This document shows positions 36,203 through 44,634 of a stretch of DNA of 51,836 bases, piece after piece; position 1 is the stretch's first letter; every line of letters begins with the position of its first letter. The position numbers and the translations under genes were made by a program. Below the pieces are notes generated by a model. That model saw nothing but the letters and a program-made list of their open reading frames with translations, was not told where the DNA came from and searched no databases. Origin of the DNA: Candidatus Stoquefichus massiliensis AP9 (lineage in GTDB: Bacteria; Bacillota_I; Bacilli_A; Erysipelotrichales; Coprobacillaceae); the NCBI RefSeq assembly GCF_000455285.1, contig NZ_HG005287.1, positions 135,318 through 187,153 of the forward strand. The letters run 5' to 3'.

Positions 36203-36790
36203 CTACTCTTTAGGTGCTAATTTTCTTAATATGCCATTGCTTCTTAAACGTGGTGCTATAGCTATATAAATTGTTGAGGAAATGATTACTGCCAATATAG
36301 CATTAATTCCTGTTGTAATAGCATTCCATGATGCAAGTGCTTTGGCTGCTTTAGCTGGTGCTCCTAGTATAAATGATGTATAGAAATATGAGAATATCGG
36401 TTCTCCTATAACATTAAACAGCATACCTGCAATAGTAGATAAAATAACTGCCTTATATAAACTCTTTCCTTCTTTTTGTTGAATATGAAAAACCTTGTGT
36501 GCGACTAATCCAGTAACAATCCCAATTCCAAGTTTCAAAATAATTGTTTTTGGTGCGACAACAACGTATGTTGGATCAAGCAAATCCCCAATTCCCATAC
36601 CAATCGCTCCTGCAACACCTCCAGGTAATCCTCCTAATAGTAATGCAGCTAATACACAAAATGTATTTCCTAAGTGAAATGATGTTGCCCCTCCTGGTGT
36701 TGGAATTTTAATCTGCATAAATGTAAATGCAACATAGCATAATGCTGCCATTAACCCCACAATAACAATTTTTAATATTTTATTATTCAT
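36203..36790 (-). CDS. ECF transporter S component, probably vitamin B6
   Basis: A 195-residue membrane protein with about five membrane segments and the ECF-S pattern (PTPGGATSFHLGNTFCVLAALLLGG, then GGVAGAIGMGIGDLLDP). It should bind a vitamin outside the cell and work with the shared EcfAA'T module encoded elsewhere. The substrate is inferred from the divergent PdxR-like regulator as pyridoxine or pyridoxal. GAGGGGG precedes the ATG. Confidence 0.82.
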   Translation of the reverse strand: MNNKILKIVIVGLMAALCYVAFTFMQIKIPTPGGATSFHLGNTFCVLAALLLGGLPGGVAGAIGMGIGDLLDPTYVVVAPKTIILKLGIGIVTGLVAHKVFHIQQKEGKSLYKAVILSTIAGMLFNVIGEPIFSYFYTSFILGAPAKAAKALASWNAITTGINAILAVIISSTIYIAIAPRLRSNGILRKLAPKE

Positions 36791-36908
36791 CTGTTTTACC
36801 CCCTCTTGTTATAAAACAAGTATATATTTATTGTGGTTATATGAAAATATCCAGTTTTATATTTTTTTATAAGACCAGATTTGATATAATTATTTATGAG
36901 GTGATATA

Positions 36909-38288
36909 ATGTTAACATATTCTTTTCCTAATGATAGTCATTTAACTATGTATGAATATCTTTATCAATGTATTAAAGAAGATATTATTCATTTAAAATT
37001 AACCCCCCATGAAAAACTTCCTTCTAAAAGAGCATTCGCTAAAAATCAAAATGTCAGTTTAATTACTATTGAAAATGCATATAATCAATTATTAATTGAA
37101 GGATATATCTATTCTATTGAAAAAAAAGGATACTTTGTAAGTGAAATTCAATATCCAAATATACCAACAAAAAAGGCTGTTAAACTTCCCCAAGAAATAA
37201 AAAAAGCATATCTTATTGATTTAAAAACAAACTCAGTCTCTCCTAAACATTTTCCATTCTCAACATGGTCAAAACTTACAAGACAAGTTCTTTCATCACA
37301 AGATTCTGAATTGCTGACAAGACCACCGCAGCAAGGATGCCTCGCATTAAGAGAAACTATCTGTAAACATCTTTATGCTTTTTCTGGTATGAATGTTCTT
37401 CCCCAACAAATTATTATTGGGGCTGGTACTGAATACTTATATAATCTTGTTATTCAATTATTAGGACGTCAACTCATTTATGCATTAGAAAACCCAGGGC
37501 ATCATAGTATATCTAAAGTTTATCAACTTAATGATATATCCTATCAATATATTCCTTTAGATAAAGATGGACTCAATATTAAGGAACTCAAAAAAAGTCA
37601 GGCACATGTTGTTCATATATCTCCTGCTCATCATTATCCTACAGGAATTACAATGCCAATCAAACGACGATTAGAAATATTGAAATGGGCTAATGATCAT
37701 CAAAATTATATTATTGAAGATGATTATGATAGTGAATTTCGCTTAAGAGGTAAACCTATCTCCACTCTCTATCAAATAGATCAAAATGAACGCGTTATTT
37801 ATATGAATACCTTTTCTAAAACCTTAGCCCCTTCTTTTCGTATAAGTTATATGGTTCTTCCTCCTCATCTCGTACAAAGATTTCAGGAAAAATTACATTT
37901 TTATGCTTGCAGTGTATCAAGTTTTGAACAAATTATTCTTGCAGAATTTATGCAACAGGGATATTTTGAAAAACATATTAATCGTATGCGCAATTCTTAT
38001 AAATTGATTCGTGATGATTTCTTATCACAACTTCATGCTAGTCCTATTGCTCACCAAATCCGTATTACTGAAGAGAATGCAGGACTTCATTTTCTACTTC
38101 ATTATACATCTCCCTTTCATGATAATGAGATTGTTCAACAAGCTGCTGCAATTGGATTACATATTTCTACTCTTTCTCAATTTTATGATATTCCTTATGA
38201 CTCACATACAATCGTTGTCAATTATTCTGGTCTTGCTTTTCATCAGATACCAGTTGCTATTGAACTCTTAAATCGTTTATTTACATAA
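36909..38288 (+). CDS. MocR/PdxR-type GntR-aminotransferase regulator
   Basis: A 459-residue fusion. Residues about 10-75 form a GntR helix-turn-helix (PHEKLPSKRAFAKNQNVSLITIENAYNQL). The rest is a fold-type I aminotransferase with PLP lysine in MNTFSKTLAPSFRI and a DDYDSEFR motif. This is typical of PdxR, which senses PLP. It diverges from the ECF-S gene; the 118 bases between hold an A/T-rich inverted repeat that could be its site. ATGAGGTGAT is the ribosome site. Confidence 0.9.
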   Translation: MLTYSFPNDSHLTMYEYLYQCIKEDIIHLKLTPHEKLPSKRAFAKNQNVSLITIENAYNQLLIEGYIYSIEKKGYFVSEIQYPNIPTKKAVKLPQEIKKAYLIDLKTNSVSPKHFPFSTWSKLTRQVLSSQDSELLTRPPQQGCLALRETICKHLYAFSGMNVLPQQIIIGAGTEYLYNLVIQLLGRQLIYALENPGHHSISKVYQLNDISYQYIPLDKDGLNIKELKKSQAHVVHISPAHHYPTGITMPIKRRLEILKWANDHQNYIIEDDYDSEFRLRGKPISTLYQIDQNERVIYMNTFSKTLAPSFRISYMVLPPHLVQRFQEKLHFYACSVSSFEQIILAEFMQQGYFEKHINRMRNSYKLIRDDFLSQLHASPIAHQIRITEENAGLHFLLHYTSPFHDNEIVQQAAAIGLHISTLSQFYDIPYDSHTIVVNYSGLAFHQIPVAIELLNRLFT

Positions 38289-38317
38289 AAATCAAAAAAA
38301 AGACGAGTAAAGTTTTC

Positions 38318-39496
38318 TTATCGTAGACTTTCTCTTCCTTTTACTTTTTTTATAGAATAACCTATTTTTGCATTTCCATTTGTATAACTTCTATAAAATT
38401 TTGTAATTATTCTTTGTGCTATCGTATGAACATCTGCTTCATTATCACAATTTATTAATATTAAAAACTGCAACTCATTAACTCGTGTAAATGAATCGGA
38501 TGAACGTATTGTTTTATAAATACATTTCTTTAATTTCTGCATGATTTTAAATTGCATATTTTCTGGAAATGTTTCTAAAGTTAACATAATAAGATAATAA
38601 GGTAAGTGATAACGTATCTGATCTCTTAATGCTTTCTCAAATATATATTTAAATACATCAAATTCACAAAAAAAGGCACTTCTCTGTTGTTTGTCTACAA
38701 GTAATTCATTATATATTTCATTTATTGTATTTGTTATTTTATTATGCAACATTAATTGATGATGAAGTTCCCTAAATTCTTGACTCATACACATAGGATA
38801 GTTTTCTGAAAAATTTTTAATTGTTGTTTCATAATATTCTTTTGCCTCTAAAAAGTTTGCTTGTTCAATCAAAGCATGAAAATGATAATAATAAGCCTTT
38901 TCATATTCTGGCACAAATATCGAAACACGATTTGTTATTTGTACAACTGCATGATACTCTCCATGTTCAAAAAAATAATTACATAATAGTTCTATATAGT
39001 ATAAATAAATTCTTTTGTAAAAATTGTTAATATATAATGCCCATTGAATTCTAGAAGTTTGATAAATCTGTCCTTGATATAACTGTACTAGTCGTATTGC
39101 ATATGATACACTCTCTTGATTCATAACCTGATGTTTTAACATTTGATGAATAGTCGTGAATTCTTCACAATCAATTTGATACGAATATTCAGGATTTAAT
39201 ACATATCCATTTGATACAGTTATAATAAAATCTAGTTTTTCAAACTCTGGAATTTCTTTAAGCTTGGCACGTAATCTATGAACAGAATATTTTAATGCAC
39301 TTTTAGGATTTTTATGTTTCTTCCAGATAACATCAATAATTAAATCATTTGAAGAAACATGATGTCTATAATATATTAACATTTCAAATAAAATAAGCAA
39401 TTGTTTACCTAGATAATCAGATAATACAACTTCATGTTCTTCATAAGTTACTATTAATCTAGAAAATAGTGATATTTTTATAGTTTTGTTATCCAA
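38318..39496 (-). CDS. SARP-like regulator with degenerate GGDEF-like C-terminus
   Basis: 392 residues starting at TTG (39496) behind AAGGAGG. The N-terminus is an OmpR-type winged helix (HHVSSNDLIIDVIWKKHK, LKYSVHRLRAKLKE). The middle is a helical repeat region like the BTAD domain of SARP activators. The last 100 residues resemble the second half of a GGDEF domain (RSSDSFTRVNELQFLILI, IAQRIITKF, AKIGYSI), but VNELQF replaces RxGGDEF, so no cyclase activity is expected. Its target is unknown, and its neighbour is the transglutaminase gene. Confidence 0.72.
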   Translation of the reverse strand: MDNKTIKISLFSRLIVTYEEHEVVLSDYLGKQLLILFEMLIYYRHHVSSNDLIIDVIWKKHKNPKSALKYSVHRLRAKLKEIPEFEKLDFIITVSNGYVLNPEYSYQIDCEEFTTIHQMLKHQVMNQESVSYAIRLVQLYQGQIYQTSRIQWALYINNFYKRIYLYYIELLCNYFFEHGEYHAVVQITNRVSIFVPEYEKAYYYHFHALIEQANFLEAKEYYETTIKNFSENYPMCMSQEFRELHHQLMLHNKITNTINEIYNELLVDKQQRSAFFCEFDVFKYIFEKALRDQIRYHLPYYLIMLTLETFPENMQFKIMQKLKKCIYKTIRSSDSFTRVNELQFLILINCDNEADVHTIAQRIITKFYRSYTNGNAKIGYSIKKVKGRESLR

Positions 39497-39530
39497 ATAT
39501 TTACCTCCTTTTTATATAAAACAAATAGAA

Positions 39531-39551
39531 AACTGTATGTTAGATACAGTC
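39531..39551 (-). terminator. Terminator of the transglutaminase-like gene
   Basis: ACTGTAT (39532-39538) pairs with ATACAGT (39544-39550), followed by TTTTC on the minus strand. It separates this gene from the regulator downstream. Confidence 0.75.
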
Positions 39552-40898
39552 TTAGACTTCCTTAACTTCTATAATCATTTGTTTCATTTCATAATGATCT
39601 TGAGGTATACATTCATCAATATATTCTACCTCACCTGTCTGATGATCATAAGGGTCCCTTCTTAGATATGTTTTAGACGGTACAAGATCACCTTGGAATT
39701 CACATGCACTTGGTATTCTAAAAGGTTCTAAGTTACCAAAATAGAAATCTCTACGCAATTTCGAATGATGTCGATACGCACTTCCTCCAAATGAACAGTC
39801 AGCATATAACCATCCATATGGTGCAATATAAAATCTAGCCCAATCATGGTTTCCAATTTCATATGGTGTCGCATACAATCCCGCTTGCCATGTTGCAGGA
39901 ATACCAGCAATACGACACATTGTTATAAAAAGAATAGCCTGCACACCACAATCACCTTTGAGCCCAGCAGCAACATATTCTGGTATTAAAGGTAAAGTTA
40001 CGTATTGTCTGACAAATGAGTACATAACATGACTTGTGATATAATCATAAATCTTTTTCGCTTTAATAAGTGGATTTTTTTCTTTACCAATGATGTCATT
40101 GACCAAAGACTTTAAATATGGAGAAAAAACAATATGTGGCGCCTTTTCTTCTAAACAACAATCTGGATGTTCTTCTGTTACGATATGAGGATCTAATTGA
40201 TGATAATATGAATGATTAATAAACTCATATTCTACACTAAACTCCTGATCAGGCTCTAAACAAGTTTCAAAATATACACTACGATGTTCAGCTTGGTGAT
40301 CATTAATAACTTGAGCGTCTGGCATCGTACGAATAATGTGAAACTGTTCTACTTGTGCATATTCTTTAGGAATAGGCAACCAAACGCGAATCACCTTGCC
40401 TATTTTTTCATATTCCTTTTTTATTTTTAATGATACTTTCACATGAATCTTATAAGAAAGTTCACCTTGTAATTCCATTTTAGTAATCACTTCATCCAAC
40501 AATTCATAATTTTGATAATTCACTTTTTCCTTATTTCTTAAAGCATAAGCATTTCTCGTTTTAATAAGATTCTCATAAAAATCATTTTTAAACTTCATTT
40601 CACCTTCTATAAACAAAAACTCAAAAGCTCCATCTTTAAATAATTCATCAAATTCATCATCTTGGAAATCAATAATCTTTTCTTTTAAAATACCAATTGC
40701 CTCAGCTTTAGAATAAATAAACTCTCTTTTCAAATCATCTAAAATATTTTTTTCTAATATTAACCTTTTCTTTAACAAGGCAGGAATATCTTTTTTAATT
40801 CGTAAATCAATCATTTCTTTCATCAAATCAAATTGACCATTCCATTTTAATTTCATTAAATCTTCTGGCAAAGGTATGCTCAATGTTTCAATATTCAT
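39552..40898 (-). CDS. Transglutaminase-like cysteine protease-fold protein
   Basis: A 448-residue cytosolic protein. The C-terminal transglutaminase core has the nucleophile in GDCGVQAILFITMCRIAGIPA (Cys near 317), the histidine in IGNHDWARFYI and the aspartate in GWLYADCSFGG, so the triad looks complete. The first 170 residues are helical and charged. A middle domain resembles the immunoglobulin-like part found before this core in other bacteria. There is no signal peptide. It could be a protease or amidase on peptides. The ribosome site lies unusually far upstream, with a hairpin between. Confidence 0.8.
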   Translation of the reverse strand: MNIETLSIPLPEDLMKLKWNGQFDLMKEMIDLRIKKDIPALLKKRLILEKNILDDLKREFIYSKAEAIGILKEKIIDFQDDEFDELFKDGAFEFLFIEGEMKFKNDFYENLIKTRNAYALRNKEKVNYQNYELLDEVITKMELQGELSYKIHVKVSLKIKKEYEKIGKVIRVWLPIPKEYAQVEQFHIIRTMPDAQVINDHQAEHRSVYFETCLEPDQEFSVEYEFINHSYYHQLDPHIVTEEHPDCCLEEKAPHIVFSPYLKSLVNDIIGKEKNPLIKAKKIYDYITSHVMYSFVRQYVTLPLIPEYVAAGLKGDCGVQAILFITMCRIAGIPATWQAGLYATPYEIGNHDWARFYIAPYGWLYADCSFGGSAYRHHSKLRRDFYFGNLEPFRIPSACEFQGDLVPSKTYLRRDPYDHQTGEVEYIDECIPQDHYEMKQMIIEVKEV

Positions 40899-40903
40899 CT
40901 TAT

Positions 40904-40933
40904 AAGTTGAGAAACTCTCAACTCTTCCCTCCT
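40904..40933 (-). promoter_or_regulatory. Shine-Dalgarno sequence bridged to the start codon by a hairpin
   Basis: AGGAGGG (40933-40927) is 28 bases from the ATG at 40898, too far for normal use. Between them AGTTGAGA (40923-40916) pairs with TCTCAACT (40912-40905) around GTT, with a G-U pair below. Folding removes 21 bases and leaves 7, an ideal spacing. Confidence 0.65.
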
Positions 40934-40995
40934 TTTTATATTGTCTTTAATAGAGCCTTTCTAAATGAATAGTCCCTGTCAATATTATAACATGA

Positions 40996-41532
40996 TTATC
41001 CTACAATCATAACATAAACTGTATCTTTTAACGGATTGCTAGAACTTTTTCTAATCATCTTATTAATATACTGAAAAAATTCACTATAACATTCCATATA
41101 TATCTTCCCATCATTCAAATAATTAATACCCTCAGAATATATTTCTAAATCATAAGCCAAATAATCTGATTTCATAACATCAAAATTCATATAATGAAAA
41201 TAATTCAATTCTTCATTTCTAAACATATCCAAAATAATTTCTTCATCTATATTCTTGATTTGATCAAGTTCTGCTCTAATCTGTTCACCACAGAACAAAT
41301 GGAAAGACTGTTCATACAAAAAATCATATAAATATTTTTCTAATATTCCTTTCTTTAATAGAAAACCTACATATTCCTCATTTTCATAAATATCATACAA
41401 ATCCATACAAAACGTTTCTTCTAGTCTATCTTTAATTTCTCTAACAGAATATTCTTTACAGCCAAAATAAAATTTTCCAGTCTTTCTAGCTATAATTTTT
41501 GTTGCAATTGTAATATAGACATATTGTCCCAT
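40996..41532 (-). CDS. Hypothetical protein
   Basis: A 178-residue acidic, soluble protein without a signal or membrane segment. I recognise no family. It is rich in Tyr, Glu and Asp. AGAGGAG precedes the ATG at 41532. It sits between two terminators or leaders, so it is probably monocistronic. It might relate to the transglutaminase downstream, but nothing shows that. Confidence 0.6.
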   Translation of the reverse strand: MGQYVYITIATKIIARKTGKFYFGCKEYSVREIKDRLEETFCMDLYDIYENEEYVGFLLKKGILEKYLYDFLYEQSFHLFCGEQIRAELDQIKNIDEEIILDMFRNEELNYFHYMNFDVMKSDYLAYDLEIYSEGINYLNDGKIYMECYSEFFQYINKMIRKSSSNPLKDTVYVMIVG

Positions 41533-41555
41533 ATCATTCTCCTCTCTATAGAAAA

Positions 41556-41583
41556 AGGTAAGAATCTTAAATGATCCTTACCT
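41556..41583 (-). terminator. Terminator after the candidate peptide gene
   Basis: On the plus strand AGGTAAGAATC (41556-41566) pairs with GATCCTTACCT (41573-41583) with one wobble. On the minus strand TTTTTC follows. It starts 3 bases after the stop of the 22-codon frame. Confidence 0.9.
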
Positions 41584-41585
41584 CA

Positions 41586-41654
41586 TTAACAATCAAGAAA
41601 ATCTGGTTTATTCCAGTCAACGTCAGGTCTTCCATCCTGTAACTTTTCTTTCAT
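41586..41654 (-). CDS. Candidate 22-residue peptide gene
   Basis: A 22-residue frame beginning MKEKLQDGRP and ending NKPDFLDC, without a hydrophobic leader. It has a -10 box and terminator of its own, giving a transcript of about 120 bases whose only plausible use is this frame. The ribosome site is weak (AGAG, 9 bases before the ATG). It lies just behind the LytTR/DUF3021 pair. The C-terminal Cys and the DGRPD motif are noteworthy. The alternative is a small non-coding RNA that merely contains an open frame. Confidence 0.5.
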   Translation of the reverse strand: MKEKLQDGRPDVDWNKPDFLDC

Positions 41655-41677
41655 GCTCAAAGTCTCTTTTCTTATTT

Positions 41678-41706
41678 ATTATACACAATATGATTGCATA
41701 AAGCAA
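41678..41706 (-). promoter_or_regulatory. Promoter of the candidate peptide gene
   Basis: On the minus strand TTGCTT (41706-41701), a 17-base spacer and perfect TATAAT (41683-41678), just after the DUF3021 stop. It gives a leader of about 16 bases. Confidence 0.55.
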
Positions 41707-41708
41707 TA

Positions 41709-42077
41709 TTATTTATTTTTATATTCTTTTTGATATTTTTTTAATGCTAATTGTATTGTTGATAGATGCCAAGTTTCTTTCATTAAAATCATAATCAAAT
41801 ATCCAAAAAGTATACAATGAAACATTGAATCACCTAAGTAAATAATTGCGCCTCCGATTATCATTATTCCTATCATCATATAAACATAATAATGTGCATA
41901 TTGAATAACCCATTGATCAAAACATTCTAGAAATATAGTTATAATGAATGCATATATCAAGCATATAGCCATAACTGAAAAATCAAAAGATGCATAATTC
42001 CCATTCAATACAAACAAACGTATTATTCCCATAACAAGAAAATGTGTTAAAAGACGAATCCCTAATTTTTCTAACAA
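41709..42077 (-). CDS. DUF3021 membrane protein (LytTR partner)
   Basis: A protein of about 122 residues with four membrane segments, of the type that accompanies LytTR regulators (DUF3021). In HdrRM and BrsRM of streptococci the membrane protein holds the regulator inactive. The start is TTG at 42077, with GAGGTGAT 8 bases before it; a GTG at 42086 would overlap that site. It is last in the operon before the peptide gene. Confidence 0.78.
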   Translation of the reverse strand: MLEKLGIRLLTHFLVMGIIRLFVLNGNYASFDFSVMAICLIYAFIITIFLECFDQWVIQYAHYYVYMMIGIMIIGGAIIYLGDSMFHCILFGYLIMILMKETWHLSTIQLALKKYQKEYKNK

Positions 42078-42082
42078 TGTGA

Positions 42083-42586
42083 TCACCTCATTCCAATCTT
42101 CTTTTTAAATGCCTTAACATACTTACGACTCAATGTTAATTTAACCTTTGATTTCATATAAAGTCCATATTTCATATTCGCTTCTACTTGTAAATAATCA
42201 ATATAACATAGATTAACAATCATTGATTTACTAATTCTTATCAATGAAGTTCCCTCAAATAAATCTTCTAATTCATATAATTTATATTCACTTAAGTATT
42301 CTTCATCCATAGTATGTAAATAACATTCTTTTGACATACCTTCAATATAGACGATCTTTTGGATAGATAAAATATATTTACGCTCATGTTGATACCCAAC
42401 TAACATCTGTTTTGCTTTCAATCTTTCCAAGTACTGAATTAATTGATCTAAATGTTGATAATCAAAGTGATATCCTATCCCTTCATATGTTTCTCCATGT
42501 TCTATAAGTACAATATTAAGATTCCGATATGACTTTAATTTCTCCCTTAACTCATTTTTATGATTCAAACGACATATAATTTTCAT
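42083..42586 (-). CDS. LytTR-domain transcription regulator
   Basis: A 167-residue protein without a receiver domain. The C-terminal LytTR DNA-binding domain spans about 60-165 (ILSIQKIVYIEGMSKECYLHT, YELEDLFEGTSLIRISKSMIVNLCYI, KLTLSRKYVKAFKKKIG). The N-terminus (1-55) is a short alpha-beta part. It overlaps the gene before by ATGA. LytTR regulators with a membrane partner control bacteriocins and competence in streptococci; here the targets are unknown. Confidence 0.88.
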   Translation of the reverse strand: MKIICRLNHKNELREKLKSYRNLNIVLIEHGETYEGIGYHFDYQHLDQLIQYLERLKAKQMLVGYQHERKYILSIQKIVYIEGMSKECYLHTMDEEYLSEYKLYELEDLFEGTSLIRISKSMIVNLCYIDYLQVEANMKYGLYMKSKVKLTLSRKYVKAFKKKIGMR

Positions 42587-43755
42587 TTTTCTACCAGCCT
42601 TATTGTTTTAGATACAAAAGGGATATCATTTTCAAAGATAGCTATATGAAGATAAAAACATTGTGCATCTGTTAGATAATAATGTGAATACTGTTCATTA
42701 AAAATATATTTATTGTGTTTATGAGTCATTTCAGTTGATGAAAAAATAACAATATAGGGTTCTTCTAATGTTTCACTATGTGATAAGAGAATCAATTCAT
42801 TGTCTAAAAGTTTATCTTTTAATGCAATATAAGGAAGTTTCATAATAAATCCATGATCAACTAACATTTCTTCTACTGATATATCTTGATCCTGATAATA
42901 ATATTCTTTCATTCTAGGTCGTCCATCTTCCAGCTTAACTGTATATTCCTGAATGAGATTCTTTTGTTGATTATACAAATATATATCAATTGAAATACGA
43001 TCTCAATATGCATATATATCTTCTGTATGAAATGATTGATAATCTGTCTTGATAAGATAAAATCCCTCTTTTTGACCATTATATGCAAAAAGTTCCTTAT
43101 GATACTCTTTATTTAATTGAGAATATTGCTCTGCTATAGTATAGTTATTCTCTCCAACATTCATAATAACTCTACAAGACTCTGTTTGTTCATAAATAGA
43201 ATCATTAATCCAAATAGATGGTAAACGATATTCCCATTCATTTCCAAATATTTTCTTTCGGTCATAAATCCATTGTCCTTCTATAATGACTTCATTAGCA
43301 ATTTCTCCATACCATATATACTCATTATAAGATGCTTTCTCTAAAGTTTCTACAAAAGGTTTTTCTAATCCTATAAGTAACCCTATACAGATAAACATTA
43401 ATATAAGAATTTTATATTGCGCATATTTCTTTATAGGAATAACTTTATCACTCTCATATTGCTCAGTCAGTTCTTTATTATATTTATATAAATAATAACT
43501 AATCATATAACATATAATCACTTTTATTATGAGTAGAAAACCTAAAAATGGAATTTGAACTTCAATAACATTTTGTATTCCATTTAATTTATGTAACAAT
43601 AAAATACATGTTATAACAAAATAAACAAACCAAAAAATTTTCATTAAAAGAAATGTTTTTTTATCTTTTATAAGTTGATTAATGCTATAAAACAAACAAG
43701 CATAAAAACTCATACACAAGATGACATCTATGAAAGTGACTATATTTTGATTCAT
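42583..43755 (-). pseudogene. Membrane protein split by an in-frame TGA (first gene of the LytTR operon)
   Basis: One frame runs from ATG 43755 to TGA 42583 but carries a TGA at 43003-43005. The first part (about 250 residues) has four to five membrane segments and an outer domain with WYGEIANEVIIEGQWIYD. After the stop the frame continues without a break (DRISIDIYLYNQQKN) for about 139 residues, and the only start there is TTG at 42978, which has no ribosome site. A Trp codon would restore a protein of about 390 residues. It overlaps the LytTR gene by ATGA, so the break may also reduce LytTR translation. I do not recognise the family. Confidence 0.6.
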
Positions 43756-43788
43756 AATTGGTATCTCTATAATAAGATTAAAATACAA

Positions 43789-44094
43789 TTATTTTATCTT
43801 CCACTGATGTTTCTTTAAATCAACATATCCCTCTTTTTTAAAAATTATTCCTTCATTTTCTAATAAACTTTGCTGATCTGTCCAACCCGGTACACAACGT
43901 CCACTTGCATTCACAACCCGATGACATGGGAAACGCCCATAATATTCTGATATACTTAAAACCTTACCTACAAGACGAGCATTTTTATCATGTCCACTTA
44001 ATTTTGCAATTTGTCCATATGTTGCTACAAAACCATATGGAATCTCTTCAACAACCGCTAAAATTTGAAATATAAAATCATTATTTAATACAAC
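43789..44094 (-). CDS. Alkyltransferase-like (MGMT-fold) protein
   Basis: A 101-residue protein of the MGMT DNA-binding domain family. It has IPYGFVATYGQIAKLSG, the helix-turn-helix NARLVGKVL, the active-site motif FPCHRVV with its Cys present, and the C-terminal VDLKKHQW. Small MGMT-like proteins of this size bind alkylated guanine and help nucleotide excision repair; those with Cys may also transfer the alkyl group. The start at 44094 is the best start, though its ribosome site is distant. Confidence 0.8.
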   Translation of the reverse strand, partial: VVLNNDFIFQILAVVEEIPYGFVATYGQIAKLSGHDKNARLVGKVLSISEYYGRFPCHRVVNASGRCVPGWTDQQSLLENEGIIFKKEGYVDLKKHQWKIK

Positions 44095-44119
44095 CATATT
44101 TATAGAGTTTTTCCTTTCT

Positions 44120-44617
44120 TTAAAATCGAACATTTCTTGATATCAACGCCTTTTCTTTTGAGTCATTGAATTTTTTATCAATTCCTCTTGCACAACCTGT
44201 TAAGTTCCTATGACTTCCAACAACACGATGATACGCTATAATAATTGATATAAGATTATGTCCTACTGCTTCATATATTGCTTGAGCAGACATCCTTAGT
44301 TTATGATATAAATCTGCAACTTCACGAGCAATTTTTCCATAAGTTATTACCTCTCCATAAGAAATTTGAGAAAGCATTTTCCAAATAATTTTTTAAAACT
44401 TAGTTTCCCTTAGAGCCAATCTATTATTGATGGATATTGTAAATCAAAATACTAATCTAACCAATGTTTTGTTTGTATAAGGATTGGTTGCTGATTATCA
44501 TATTTTATTTCTTTATGAATTGTACCTAAAAATACTTTGTCCTCCATACCACAATCCAATCAATGATTTTTCATCACTTACTATAAGTAATTATCCAATG
44601 GCTGATAAATACTCCAT
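44120..44617 (-). pseudogene. ogt: Decayed methylated-DNA-protein cysteine methyltransferase
   Basis: A full-length Ogt gene (166 codons if intact) in pieces. From ATG 44617 it reads MEYLSAIG, a TAA where Lys is normal, then LLIVSDEKSLIGLWYGGQ. A shifted frame then carries QPILIQTKHWLD. A further frame reads LALRETKF, a TAA where FQ is expected, and KIIWKMLSQISYGEVITYGKIA to 44120. The active site PCHR is AYHR, so the reactive Cys is lost. Ogt removes alkyl groups from O6-guanine. Only the fragment 44120-44377 remains open. Confidence 0.85.
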
Positions 44618-44634
44618 TATATAAAGCATAAGTC

